A DNA stretch of 64,000 nucleotides, from the NCBI GenBank assembly GCA_910583835.1, contig CAJTYM010000002.1, forward strand, positions 75,493-139,492, in the 5' to 3' direction. This DNA comes from an uncultured Lachnospiraceae bacterium. GTDB lineage: Bacteria; Bacillota; Clostridia; Lachnospirales; Lachnospiraceae. How positions within the stretch are numbered: the first letter of the stretch is position 1; each line of letters starts with the position of its first letter. The position numbers were made by a program, and so were the translations under genes. This document shows positions 16,545 through 25,428 of this stretch, in pieces. The notes under the pieces were generated by a model that had not been told where the DNA came from, ran no database searches, and was given only the letters and a program-made list of their open reading frames with translations.

Positions 16545-18395
16545 CTAAGCAGATACCTCAAACTGCGAATTATACAGCTCCGCATAAAATCCGCCTTTCG
16601 CCAGCAGACCCTTGTGGTCGCCCTGCTCTATGATGTCTCCGTCTTTCATGACAAGAATCAAATCCGCATCCTTAATTGTGGAAAGGCGGTGTGCAATGAC
16701 GAAACTCGTTCTGCCTTTCATCAGGTTATTCATTGCTTTCTGAATCCGTTCTTCCGTCCTCGTATCCACGGAGGAGGTTGCTTCATCCAATATCAGTATG
16801 GGATTGTCCGCAAGGATAGCCCTGGCGATCGTCAAAAGCTGCTTCTGCCCCTGTGACACATTGCTGGCGTCTTCATTCAGCTCCATCTGGTAACCGCCCG
16901 GCAAGGTGGAGATAAAACGGTGGGCATGTGCTGCCTTTGCCGCTGCGATAACCTCTTCATCCGTTGCTTCCAGCCTGCCGTAACGTATATTCTCCATGAT
17001 GGTGCCTTTAAACAGCCAGGTATCCTGCAGCACCATGCCGAAATTCTCCCTGAGGCTGCTGCGGCCAAATTCCCTCAAATCACTGCCGTCCACACGGATA
17101 CTGCCGCCCATCACGTCATAAAAACGCATCAAAAGCTTCACCATCGTGGTCTTTCCCGCCCCGGTAGGCCCGACAATCGCTACCATCTGCCCTGGCTTTA
17201 CCTCACAGTTAAAATCATGGATGATAATCTTATCTTTGTCATATCCGAACTTCACATGTTCAAAGGATACCCTTCCCTCCATTACAGTCTTCTCCACCGG
17301 CTGCAATACAGGCTCCTCTTCTTCCTCTTCTAAGAATTCAAAGACACGCTCTGCCGCCGCTGCCGTTGCCTGCAGCATATTCGACACCTGCGCCACCTGG
17401 GAAATCGGCTGGGTAAATTGGCGCACATACTGGATAAAGGACTGGATTTCCCCTACCTCAATCGTACCACGGATAGCAAGCATCCCGCCTACAACTGCCA
17501 CCGCCACATAGCCAAGGTTGCCCACAAAATTCATAATCGGCTGCATCATGCCAGATAAAAACTGCGATTTCCATGCCGATGCAAACAGAACGCCATTCGT
17601 CTCGTTAAACTCCTGCAGCATATCTTCTTCCTTGTTGAAAGCCCTGACTATATTATGCCCACTGTAGACTTCCTCCACCTGACCGTTGATCTTACCCAGG
17701 TATTCCTGCTGCGCCACAAAGTATTTCTGCGAAAACTTAACCACAAGGGCAATCAATATGCCGGAAACCGGCAGGATTACCAGTGCAATCAAGGTCATCA
17801 GCGGGCTGATGCTGAGCATCATCACCAAAATACCAATCAGCATGGTAACCGATGTAATCAGCTGCGTGATGCTCTGGTTCAGCCCCTGTCCCAAAGTATC
17901 CACGTCATTTGTAATCCTCGACAGCACCTCTCCCACAGTCCGAGACTCAAAATATTTCATAGGCATAAGGTTGATTTTCCTGGAAATGTCTTCACGGAAA
18001 CGGAAACATACCTTCTGCGTAATGCCTGTCATGATATAACTCTGGATAAAGGAACAGAAAGCGCTGAACAGATAAATTCCCAACAGAAATAGCAATATCT
18101 CCCCGATTCTGCCAAAATCAATCGCGCCTGTGCCTGTGACTTTTGCCACCAGTCCGTTAAAAAGCTCCGTTGTGGCATTTCCCAATATTTTAGGACCAGT
18201 AATGCCAAACACCGTGGATGCCACAGCAAAAACCAGCACTGTAAAAACACCTATTTTATAACGTCCCATATATTGCAGCAATTTCTTCGCCGTGCCCTTA
18301 AAATTCTTGGCTTTCTCTCCGGGCATCATACCACCCGGACCCGGTCCATGCCCATGTCCGTGCCGCATCCTTTGCGGTCTTCTCTGTTCACCCAT
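16545..18395 (-). CDS. ABC multidrug exporter, subunit with canonical Walker B
   Basis: A 616-aa half-transporter: an N-terminal Gly/His/Arg-rich cytoplasmic tail (RHGHGHGPGPGGMMPGEK), six membrane segments, and an ATPase domain with Walker A GPTGAGKTT, signature VSQGQ and Walker B ILILDEATSSVD with the catalytic Glu present. Together with the preceding gene it makes a heterodimeric type IV exporter of the BmrCD/TM287-288 kind, probably extruding drugs or lipids across the cytoplasmic membrane. The start ATG shares one base with the stop of the partner gene (TGATG). The non-standard Gln in the signature is expected to face the weak site of the partner. Confidence 0.93.
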   Translation of the reverse strand: MGEQRRPQRMRHGHGHGPGPGGMMPGEKAKNFKGTAKKLLQYMGRYKIGVFTVLVFAVASTVFGITGPKILGNATTELFNGLVAKVTGTGAIDFGRIGEILLFLLGIYLFSAFCSFIQSYIMTGITQKVCFRFREDISRKINLMPMKYFESRTVGEVLSRITNDVDTLGQGLNQSITQLITSVTMLIGILVMMLSISPLMTLIALVILPVSGILIALVVKFSQKYFVAQQEYLGKINGQVEEVYSGHNIVRAFNKEEDMLQEFNETNGVLFASAWKSQFLSGMMQPIMNFVGNLGYVAVAVVGGMLAIRGTIEVGEIQSFIQYVRQFTQPISQVAQVSNMLQATAAAAERVFEFLEEEEEEPVLQPVEKTVMEGRVSFEHVKFGYDKDKIIIHDFNCEVKPGQMVAIVGPTGAGKTTMVKLLMRFYDVMGGSIRVDGSDLREFGRSSLRENFGMVLQDTWLFKGTIMENIRYGRLEATDEEVIAAAKAAHAHRFISTLPGGYQMELNEDASNVSQGQKQLLTIARAILADNPILILDEATSSVDTRTEERIQKAMNNLMKGRTSFVIAHRLSTIKDADLILVMKDGDIIEQGDHKGLLAKGGFYAELYNSQFEVSA

Positions 18396-20548
18396 CAGCT
18401 GACACCTCCTTGACTGGCAAGTTCCTGCTCCGAGAGCTGAGACCTTGCGATTTCCTGATAAGTCCCACAGCTTTCCATCAATTCCTGATGGGTTCCGATA
18501 CCTGCAACTTCCCCCTCCTCAAGAACAATAATCTGTTCTGCATGGAGGATAGTGCTGATCCGCTGTGCAACAATAATCACCACTGCCGATTTCGTCTTCT
18601 CTGCCAACGCTTTCCTGAGCGTCACATCCGTCTTATAATCCAGCGCAGAGAAACTGTCGTCAAACAGATATACCTGGGGATTTTTCGCTATCGCCCTGGC
18701 AATGGAAAGCCGCTGTTTCTGACCACCGGAAACATTCGTCCCACCCTGGGCTATTGGGCTGTCAAACTGCTCTTCTTTCTCCTGAATAAAATCCTGTGCT
18801 TGGGCAACCCTTGCCGCCTCCCTGATCTGCGCTTCTGAGACATTGCCTGCAAAACCAATATTAGAAGCAATCGTCCCGGAAAACAGCACGCCCTTCTGGG
18901 GCACATAGCCGATGAGTTCACGAAGCTTCCGTTGGCTCATCTGCCGGATATCCACGCCATCCATGGTAATCCTTCCCGCCGTCACATCATAAAATCTGGG
19001 AATCAGGTTCAGCACGGTAGACTTTCCGCAGCCAGTGCTCCCGATAATGGCTGTCGTCTGCCCCGGTTTTGCTCGGAAAGAAATGTGTCTGACGGCATCC
19101 TCGTCTGCTCCTGGATAGCGGAAGGAAACATCTTCAAACGCTACCTCCCCATGCCAGTTTGCCTTGCCTTCATCTGCCGGGTCCTCAGGATCCAGAATGG
19201 TCTCCTTCGTCCTGATTACCTCCTCAATACGGTCTGCTGCAACACCTGCACGCGGCAGCATTACAGATACCATAGTAATCATCAGAAATGCCATGACAAT
19301 CTGCATCGTATAGGTGATAAACGCCATCATATCCCCCACCTGGAGATTGCCCAAATCCACGCCTTGCGCGCCAAACCAGACAATCATCACCGTGATGCCG
19401 TTCATAATCAGCATCATCGCCGGCATCATCATGGACATTACCCTGCTGGTAAAAAGCTGCGTCCGCATCAAATCCTGATTTGCCCCCGCAAACCGCTGTT
19501 CCTCAAATTTCTCTCTGGAAAATGCACGGATAACCGGGACGCCGGTCAAAATCTCTCTGGAAACAAGATTCAGACGGTCCACTAAGGTCTGCATTTTCTT
19601 GAATTTGGGCATGGTAACTGACATCAGCACGCCCACAAGCAGGATAATGCTTCCCACGGCAATACCGATAATCCAGCCCATCCCCGTCTTTGTGCTGGAT
19701 ACTTTCCATACGCCGCCAACGCCAATAATCGGCGCATATAAAATCATACGCAGCAGCAGCACAGACACCATCTGCACCTGCTGGATATCATTGGTACTCC
19801 TGGTAATCAGGGATGCCGTGGAAAACTGTTCCATCTCACTGCCTGAAAAGCGCACCACTTTATGAAACACCCTGCCTCTGAGTGTCATGCCAATCTTTGC
19901 CGAAGTCCTGGAGGCAAACAGCCCGACCACTATGGCAGCGAGCATCATCACAACCGACACGGCAAGCATTTTACCGCCGGTGCGCAGCATATAACGGTTC
20001 TGATAAGCGCCCATATCATACCCCAGCGATTCATACTCTTGCCTTACCATGAGCCTTGCTCTCTGGGAGATAATGGAGTCGCTCATGTCGCCCATGTTCT
20101 CCTTCGCTGCATCTTCGGCCTGCAGTATCTGTTCCTTTGTCATCTGCCCGCTTTCGAGCATTGCCTTAAGGTCACTGACTTCCATGCCTGTCTCCTGCGT
20201 GACGGAGGACATTGCCACCATTGGCAGGCCAAGCATTGCCTCTAAGTCCTGCATTTCCTCTTCCTGCAAATTCTTCAGGCTGTAATTCCCATCCTCTGCC
20301 TGCTGATAAGATTCCTGCAGTCTGGCAGCATCCTCTTCTGGCAGAAACAGACAGAGTCCTTCCATCGTCTGCGCACGCATCTCCTCCGGCACGGCATATT
20401 CAATACCGCTCTGCTGAATTCCAATATCCACAATATCGGACATATATTGGGGAAGCGACAAATCACAGTACGCCTGCACAACCAGCAGCAAAAAGATGGC
20501 AATGACTGCTGCTTTGTGTTCGCCTAAATATTTCATTATCTTTCCCAT
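18395..20548 (-). CDS. ABC multidrug exporter, subunit with degenerate Walker B and large external loop
   Basis: A 717-aa half-transporter. After the first membrane helix there is an insert of about 140 residues (roughly 40-185), acidic and helical, before the second helix; it should lie outside the cell. The ATPase domain has Walker A GSTGCGKST, signature VSGGQ and Walker B VYLFDDSFSALD, where Asp replaces the catalytic Glu. That makes one ATP site of the heterodimer hydrolysis-poor, as in other asymmetric exporters. The start has GGGAGG ahead and a near-consensus promoter at 20578-20606. Confidence 0.93.
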   Translation of the reverse strand: MGKIMKYLGEHKAAVIAIFLLLVVQAYCDLSLPQYMSDIVDIGIQQSGIEYAVPEEMRAQTMEGLCLFLPEEDAARLQESYQQAEDGNYSLKNLQEEEMQDLEAMLGLPMVAMSSVTQETGMEVSDLKAMLESGQMTKEQILQAEDAAKENMGDMSDSIISQRARLMVRQEYESLGYDMGAYQNRYMLRTGGKMLAVSVVMMLAAIVVGLFASRTSAKIGMTLRGRVFHKVVRFSGSEMEQFSTASLITRSTNDIQQVQMVSVLLLRMILYAPIIGVGGVWKVSSTKTGMGWIIGIAVGSIILLVGVLMSVTMPKFKKMQTLVDRLNLVSREILTGVPVIRAFSREKFEEQRFAGANQDLMRTQLFTSRVMSMMMPAMMLIMNGITVMIVWFGAQGVDLGNLQVGDMMAFITYTMQIVMAFLMITMVSVMLPRAGVAADRIEEVIRTKETILDPEDPADEGKANWHGEVAFEDVSFRYPGADEDAVRHISFRAKPGQTTAIIGSTGCGKSTVLNLIPRFYDVTAGRITMDGVDIRQMSQRKLRELIGYVPQKGVLFSGTIASNIGFAGNVSEAQIREAARVAQAQDFIQEKEEQFDSPIAQGGTNVSGGQKQRLSIARAIAKNPQVYLFDDSFSALDYKTDVTLRKALAEKTKSAVVIIVAQRISTILHAEQIIVLEEGEVAGIGTHQELMESCGTYQEIARSQLSEQELASQGGVS

Positions 20549-20577
20549 GTCTTCCTCCCTTTTACCGTTTTCCGTCC

Positions 20578-20606
20578 ATGCTATTCTTTTTCCCAGTATT
20601 TGTCAA
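20578..20606 (-). promoter_or_regulatory. Promoter of the ABC exporter operon
   Basis: Minus-strand TTGACA (20601-20606), 17 bases, TAGCAT (20578-20583), about 30 bases before the first ABC gene. Confidence 0.65.
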
Positions 20607-20680
20607 TATTGCAAATCTTAAACATTATAAAATTTTTATAAACTATTCAGCCCAAGCCGGCCCTGACAGAACGCTTACCA

Positions 20681-21472
20681 TCAAAACAGCCCATAATGCT
20701 CACACGCCTTGTATATGCCATCCTCCCAAAGCGGCGCTGTCACATAATCCGCCACATCTTTGGCCTGCTGCATCCCATCGCCCATACACGCAGAATGCGC
20801 CGTATACTCCAACATATCAAGGTCATTCGTGCTATCCCCAAACGAATATGTATCTTCATGTGCAATTGCAAGCAGTCGGCACATTTCCTGTATCCCGGTT
20901 GCCTTGTTAAATCCTTTGGGCACAATCTCCATAAAATCCCCGCCCCGGTGTATGACCGTGTATCCGGGCTCTAACACGCGCTCCAATTCCTGCTGCTTTT
21001 CAGCCTCCTGCAGATAATTGGCGCAGAACTTGCTGACCTCAAGCCGCTCCTCATTTCCAGTAACGCGGATAAGCCTGTCCCCCATACTGCTTTTCAGCTT
21101 TTGCGGAAATACAGATTCCTGTGGGAAACGCTCTTCATCCAGATACAGGTAATGCCTGCCCTCCAAAATATACGCGGCGTCCACGCTCCGCAAAAAATCA
21201 TTGACACGCCAAATTTCTTCCTGCGGAATCTGATGGTAAAACTTTACTTCCCCCTGAAACTCCCCATACGTGCCGCAGCCCGCCAGTATGCCGTCAAACC
21301 CAAGGGGCAGAAGTTCCTTGTCCGGGATAAATACCCTGGTCCTGCCGCTGCTGATAAACAGGCAATGCCCCTTTTCTTTCAGCCTGCGGAATGCCTCCCT
21401 CGTGCTGTCTGGAATCGTATGGCTGTCATCCCAGATGGTTCCGTCAATATCAAAAAACAGTGCTTTTCTCAT
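20681..21472 (-). CDS. Cof-type HAD family hydrolase
   Basis: A 263-aa HAD phosphatase of the Cof/YkrA type. Motif I is FFDIDGTIWDD (DxD nucleophile), motif II FISSGRTR, and motif IV SFGDSTNDLDMLEY; the large type IIB cap lies between. Such enzymes dephosphorylate sugar phosphates, FMN or related metabolites in the cytoplasm; the substrate cannot be inferred. GGAGATGA precedes the ATG. Confidence 0.9.
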   Translation of the reverse strand: MRKALFFDIDGTIWDDSHTIPDSTREAFRRLKEKGHCLFISSGRTRVFIPDKELLPLGFDGILAGCGTYGEFQGEVKFYHQIPQEEIWRVNDFLRSVDAAYILEGRHYLYLDEERFPQESVFPQKLKSSMGDRLIRVTGNEERLEVSKFCANYLQEAEKQQELERVLEPGYTVIHRGGDFMEIVPKGFNKATGIQEMCRLLAIAHEDTYSFGDSTNDLDMLEYTAHSACMGDGMQQAKDVADYVTAPLWEDGIYKACEHYGLF

Positions 21473-21532
21473 ATATTTTCATCTCCAGTTCTAATTTCTC
21501 AGGTCATATTTTACTTCTTTGGCCGCTCCCAG

Positions 21533-21647
21533 TGACCTAAGGCATCCTCCCAGTTTCTTTTTCCTTTAATGAAATCCGTTAAAAGACATCAGGACTCCTC
21601 CCACTTCGCGGGTCCCTCCTCATGTCATTTGGTCCCTCCTTAGGTCA
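21533..21647. repeat. Structured intergenic repeat related to the 16.3-kb element
   Basis: Outer inverted repeat TGACCTAA (21533-21540) and TTAGGTCA (21640-21647). The inner hairpin at 21585-21626, read on the minus strand, begins GACATGAGGAGGGACCC and ends GGAGTCCTGATGTC around a CGAAG loop. It aligns with GACCTGAGGGGGGACCC ... GAGAGTCCTGAGGTC in the 16.3-kb element, with compensating changes in the stem. The sequence AGGTCATATTTTA also occurs twice (21501 and 21642). It lies in the 312-base divergent gap between the HAD and sulfite-reductase genes; no gene is visible there. Confidence 0.7.
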
Positions 21648-21688
21648 TATTTTATCATACTTCCAGCGAAACTTCCACACAGTCGACC

Positions 21689-21717
21689 TTTCATTTTTAA
21701 ATTGATTATGATATAAT
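21689..21717 (+). promoter_or_regulatory. Possible promoter of the sulfite/nitrite reductase gene
   Basis: TATAAT at 21712-21717 with a weak TTTCAT at 21689-21694 (17-base spacing). The -10 is perfect but the -35 is poor, so an activator may be needed. Confidence 0.4.
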
Positions 21718-21784
21718 ATGGAAAATTTAGGGTATCTTATATATGGAATGAAATTACCCGCAATCATTTTAGCAGGAGGTTATC

Positions 21785-23320
21785 ATGAGAAATCACGTAG
21801 AAGAATTTCGTGGAGATTTAAAAGAATTCGATGAAATGACGGACAAGTTCTACAAAAAAGAAATTAACGTCGCGCAGTACAAAGGGTTTTCCGGCGGCTT
21901 CGGCAGTTATGCCCAGAGGGGCGGCGGGGCAAGTATGCTGCGCCTGCGCCTTACCGGCGGAGAAATCACCAAAGAACAGCTCAAATTTATCGTGGACAGT
22001 GTTGAAAAATACAATATCTCACTCGCACACATTACAACCTGCCAGAGCTTACAGCTACACAACCTTTCCGCCGAGCAGGTCTGTGAACTCATTCAGGAAT
22101 CTTTTGACCATGGCATCATCACCAGAGGAGGCGGCGGTGATTTTCCACGGAATGTTATGTGTTCCCCGCTTTCCGGCGTACAGCAAGGCGAGTATTTCAA
22201 TGTCCTGCCCTACGCAGAGGAAGCCGCAGACTACCTGCTTGGTTTTATCAAAAAGGTAAAGCTTCCCCGCAAACTGAAAGTATGTTTTTCCAACTGTAAA
22301 GAAAACGTCACCCACGCTACATTCCGTGATTTGGGATTTGTGGCAAAAGAGAACGGCTGCTTTGACGTATACAGCGCCGGAGGGTTGGGACGTGAACCCC
22401 GGATGGGCGCTTTGGTGGCATGTGATGTTCCCCCTGAGAAAATCCTCTACTATATCAAGGCAATGATTGATACCTTTCTTGCCCACGGCAACTACGAAAA
22501 CCGCGGGAAAGCCCGCACCCGTTTCATGCAGGAAACCCTGGGAACGGAAGGCTATGTGAAAGCATACCAGGAGAAGCTTGCCAAAGTTCTGGATGAAGAG
22601 GATTTGGACCTTACTGTTGCCATCCCTGAGATTACCAAACAGGGCGATAACGGCAGCCTGGACAACCCCCGGGCCATCCCCCAGAAACAGCCAGGGCTTT
22701 ACGCCGTTTCCTATCACCCCATTGGCGGCAGCCCCAAACCTGAATTTTTCCGCAAATTATACGATACCATCCTTCCGATGGAGGATGTTCGGGTGCGGCT
22801 CTCCCCGGACGAAAGCATGTATATTATAAACCTGACGGCTTCTGAAGCTGATAAGATTCTGGCTCTTACCGCAGACAGCGCTGAGAACACTTTCGAGTCT
22901 TCCATTGCCTGTATCGGGGCTTCCATCTGCCAGGTGGGCGCAAGGGATTCCCAAAGCCTGCTTCACGCCTGCGTAGAGCGGGTCCGCAAAGAGAACTTCG
23001 CGGACGGCGTACTCCCTCAAATCCATATCTCCGGCTGCCCTTCTTCCTGCTCCGCACACCAGATTGCACCCCTGGGATTCCGCGGTGGCGTAAAACAGAC
23101 GCCGGACGGTCCCAAACCTGCCTTTGTGGTTTTTGAAAACGGCTGTGAAATTGAGGGTGAGGAAACTTTCGGCGAAGATTTGGGCGTTATGCTGGAATCG
23201 GAAATACCCGAATTCCTTGCCGAACTTGGCAAAGAGATTGCTGCAAAGAACATGACTTATGAACAGTTTACCTCAGAACAACATGATAAATTTATGGAGA
23301 TTGTCAAGGAGTATATCTGA
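21785..23320 (+). CDS. Siroheme nitrite/sulfite reductase family protein
   Basis: A 511-aa protein with two nitrite/sulfite reductase half-repeats. The siroheme/[4Fe-4S] ligands are intact: C-x5-C in ACIGASICQVG and C-x3-C in ISGCPSSCSAHQ. The N-terminal half has HITTCQSLQLHNL and the C-terminal half ends with an acidic tail. Such enzymes use ferredoxin-type electrons for the six-electron reduction of sulfite or nitrite in the cytoplasm. It is longer than the small clostridial AsrC and closer to the ferredoxin-dependent assimilatory form. No partner genes are adjacent, so the substrate remains open. Strong AGGAGG before the ATG. Confidence 0.9.
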   Translation: MRNHVEEFRGDLKEFDEMTDKFYKKEINVAQYKGFSGGFGSYAQRGGGASMLRLRLTGGEITKEQLKFIVDSVEKYNISLAHITTCQSLQLHNLSAEQVCELIQESFDHGIITRGGGGDFPRNVMCSPLSGVQQGEYFNVLPYAEEAADYLLGFIKKVKLPRKLKVCFSNCKENVTHATFRDLGFVAKENGCFDVYSAGGLGREPRMGALVACDVPPEKILYYIKAMIDTFLAHGNYENRGKARTRFMQETLGTEGYVKAYQEKLAKVLDEEDLDLTVAIPEITKQGDNGSLDNPRAIPQKQPGLYAVSYHPIGGSPKPEFFRKLYDTILPMEDVRVRLSPDESMYIINLTASEADKILALTADSAENTFESSIACIGASICQVGARDSQSLLHACVERVRKENFADGVLPQIHISGCPSSCSAHQIAPLGFRGGVKQTPDGPKPAFVVFENGCEIEGEETFGEDLGVMLESEIPEFLAELGKEIAAKNMTYEQFTSEQHDKFMEIVKEYI

Positions 23321-23387
23321 GAATAAAGTGGGCAAGCCCGCATCAACTCCCTTACCCCTCAATCCCCCGGAGATTGCACACTTTGAC

Positions 23388-23435
23388 GCGCCGAGCACAA
23401 TTGCGAAGCAATATTTACCTCTTGTGCGAGTGCGC
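23388..23435. repeat. Palindromic hairpin in convergent intergenic region
   Basis: GCGC...GCACAA (23388-23400) pairs with TTGTGC...GCGC (23421-23435); the loop itself contains TTGCGAAGCAA. Together with neighbouring small dyads this structured but non-coding stretch fills 23321-23507. It may be a repeat element or an mRNA 3' structure. Confidence 0.4.
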
Positions 23436-23507
23436 ATAAATGTTTTCTCTTAACAGAGAAGACACTTTCACGCTTCATCGTGACAAGGTCTTTCCAATAA
23501 GAGGATA

Positions 23508-23539
23508 AAGGGGCTGCTGCACAATGGCTTCAGCCCCTT
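23508..23539. terminator. Hairpin terminator between convergent genes
   Basis: AAGGGGCTG (23508-23516) and CAGCCCCTT (23531-23539) form a strong stem followed by a T-rich stretch on the plus strand. It probably ends the reductase transcript and may serve the GGDEF-EAL gene as well. Confidence 0.6.
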
Positions 23540-23568
23540 CATTTCTTTGTGAATTTAATAATAATCAA

Positions 23569-25263
23569 TCACTTGCAGACCTCAAATTTCTTAAGATTCT
23601 GTTCGTAAAACGTCTCTTTATTCACCGGCCTTCCATAATAGAAGCCCTGTATATAATCCGGCTCCAGTTTCCTGAGCTTCTGCAGTTCCTCTTCCGTCTC
23701 AATCCCCTCAAAACAAACCTGCAGACCGACGCTGTGCGCCATATCTACAATATGCCCAATCAGGTTGTAATCAAAATCGTTGACAACTGCCTTGGAAGTA
23801 AATCCGCGGTCTAACTTCAAAAGATTCACTTTGAGATTCTGCAGATACGCCAGAGAAGAATATCCGGTACCAAAATCATCAAGCGCTATCTTCACCTCAT
23901 TCTCATTCAGCACATCCAAAAGCCGCTGCACGGAATCATCATAAGAAATCATGCCGCTCTCCGTAAACTCAAACAGCACCGTAGATGGCTCTATACCAAG
24001 TTCTTCAATAGATGACATAATTTCGTTTACGACATCCGACTTGCAAATCTGAATAAAAGAGAGATTGATATTAATTCTGAACTTGGGCATTATCTTATGC
24101 CATTCCATCGTCTGGCGCATCGCCGTGCGGTACACCCATTCTCCCACCGGGATAATCAGACCGCTTTCCTCCAGAACCGGAATAAAGATTCCCGGCGAAA
24201 GCATCCCATACTCCTTGGAAGAAAACCGCAGCAATGCCTCTGCGCCTACCACCTGCCCCGTTTTTAACGATACAATCGGCTGGTAATATACCTCAAATCC
24301 CTGGAAATCATGGTTCACGCTGTAGCGAAGCTTCTCCTGAATCTTGATATTCTTTAAATATTCCTCATAATCCTCCTGTGTGAAAACATAAGAACAGTTC
24401 TTGCCGTTTTTCTTAGCCATGCCCAGCGCAAACTCTGAATACGTGCACAATTTGTCAAATTCTGTCTCTTCATAATAAAATCCAACTACACCGGCAGAAA
24501 TTGTATAAAAATTCCGGTATCCCTGCTCCTTGCGCTGCTCTTCAATGAGAATCCTTGTCTTGTGGTACTTCTTCCTCGCTTTCTGCTCATCTTCCTCGTC
24601 CATCAGCATCACAAATTCATCGCCGTCCAAACGGTAACAATGGTCTTCTCCCGCAACCTGTTCCATGCAATCGGCAATCATTTTCAGAACCACGTCCCCG
24701 GTATCCATCCCATACCGCTCATTAATTTCTTTAAAATTATCCACGCCTATGCGCAGGAGAATTCCTTTGCCGCGTTTCCCCTCTCTCTTAAGCTGCTCAA
24801 AGTCAAGCTGCAGCTGGCGTTCCGCAAACAGTCCGGTCACATTGTCTGCTTTGCGTTTGCTGCCAATCTCAGTAACCCTGCCGATTAAAAGCTTTGTCTC
24901 TTCTTCCTTGGTCGTATCCTGAATCACGATACCGCGGCAGCTAATCCACACAATCTTGCCATTCTTGTCCACCCAGCGGTATTCCAGATCATGCTCCTGG
25001 CTCTCACCCCTTCTAATCTGAGCAAGATTCTCCGTCAGGCCAGGCATATCCTCCGGGTAAATAATCTTCTCCAATACAGCCCCTGCATTAGTAAAATGAT
25101 TTCCTGGCAAATCAAACCTCTCCAAAACTTTTTCCGAAATAATATATTCATCTTTGTCTAAATCAAACAAGAACAGGTAGTCATCCGTACACCTGGCAAA
25201 TACTCTCATGACATCCTCAAATTCTTCTCTTCCCACCAGGTTAATTGATGTTGTTTTTCCCAT
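23569..25263 (-). CDS. PAS-GGDEF-EAL cyclic-di-GMP signalling protein
   Basis: A 564-aa soluble protein. Residues about 25-120 form a PAS-like sensor (YRWVDKNGKIVWISCRGI). The GGDEF domain has a degenerate signature D213-G-D-E-F, so cyclase activity is uncertain. The EAL domain carries AEALLR, the Asn motif ININLS, FTESG, DDFGTGYSSL, Lys in LLKLDRGF and the final GIETEEEL and YIQGFYYGRP, all expected for an active phosphodiesterase. The likely net role is cyclic-di-GMP breakdown tuned by the PAS and GGDEF parts. It is a single gene facing the reductase gene; no membrane segments. Confidence 0.92.
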   Translation of the reverse strand: MGKTTSINLVGREEFEDVMRVFARCTDDYLFLFDLDKDEYIISEKVLERFDLPGNHFTNAGAVLEKIIYPEDMPGLTENLAQIRRGESQEHDLEYRWVDKNGKIVWISCRGIVIQDTTKEEETKLLIGRVTEIGSKRKADNVTGLFAERQLQLDFEQLKREGKRGKGILLRIGVDNFKEINERYGMDTGDVVLKMIADCMEQVAGEDHCYRLDGDEFVMLMDEEDEQKARKKYHKTRILIEEQRKEQGYRNFYTISAGVVGFYYEETEFDKLCTYSEFALGMAKKNGKNCSYVFTQEDYEEYLKNIKIQEKLRYSVNHDFQGFEVYYQPIVSLKTGQVVGAEALLRFSSKEYGMLSPGIFIPVLEESGLIIPVGEWVYRTAMRQTMEWHKIMPKFRININLSFIQICKSDVVNEIMSSIEELGIEPSTVLFEFTESGMISYDDSVQRLLDVLNENEVKIALDDFGTGYSSLAYLQNLKVNLLKLDRGFTSKAVVNDFDYNLIGHIVDMAHSVGLQVCFEGIETEEELQKLRKLEPDYIQGFYYGRPVNKETFYEQNLKKFEVCK

Positions 25264-25428
25264 ATAAACCCTTTCTTAACTTCCCTTGTATAAAACGATG
25301 CTCTCACGCTCCCATCCATAAATAATATTGTATCACTTTTTCACGTCATTTCAATAAAATATGCAAAATTTAAATTTTATTTTCTTTTTTTTGTGAATAA
25401 TGCACAAGCCCTCTCCTGGTAAATGAGG

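Noticed and set aside
23334..23348. 15-base match AAGCCCGCATCAACT shared with 49392-49406
   Set aside because: Both are intergenic but flanking bases do not align, and a 15-base match is near chance level in 64 kb.
23388..23435. Cyclic-di-GMP riboswitch next to the GGDEF-EAL gene
   Set aside because: The hairpin lacks the conserved GEMM core and lies at the 3' ends of both convergent genes.
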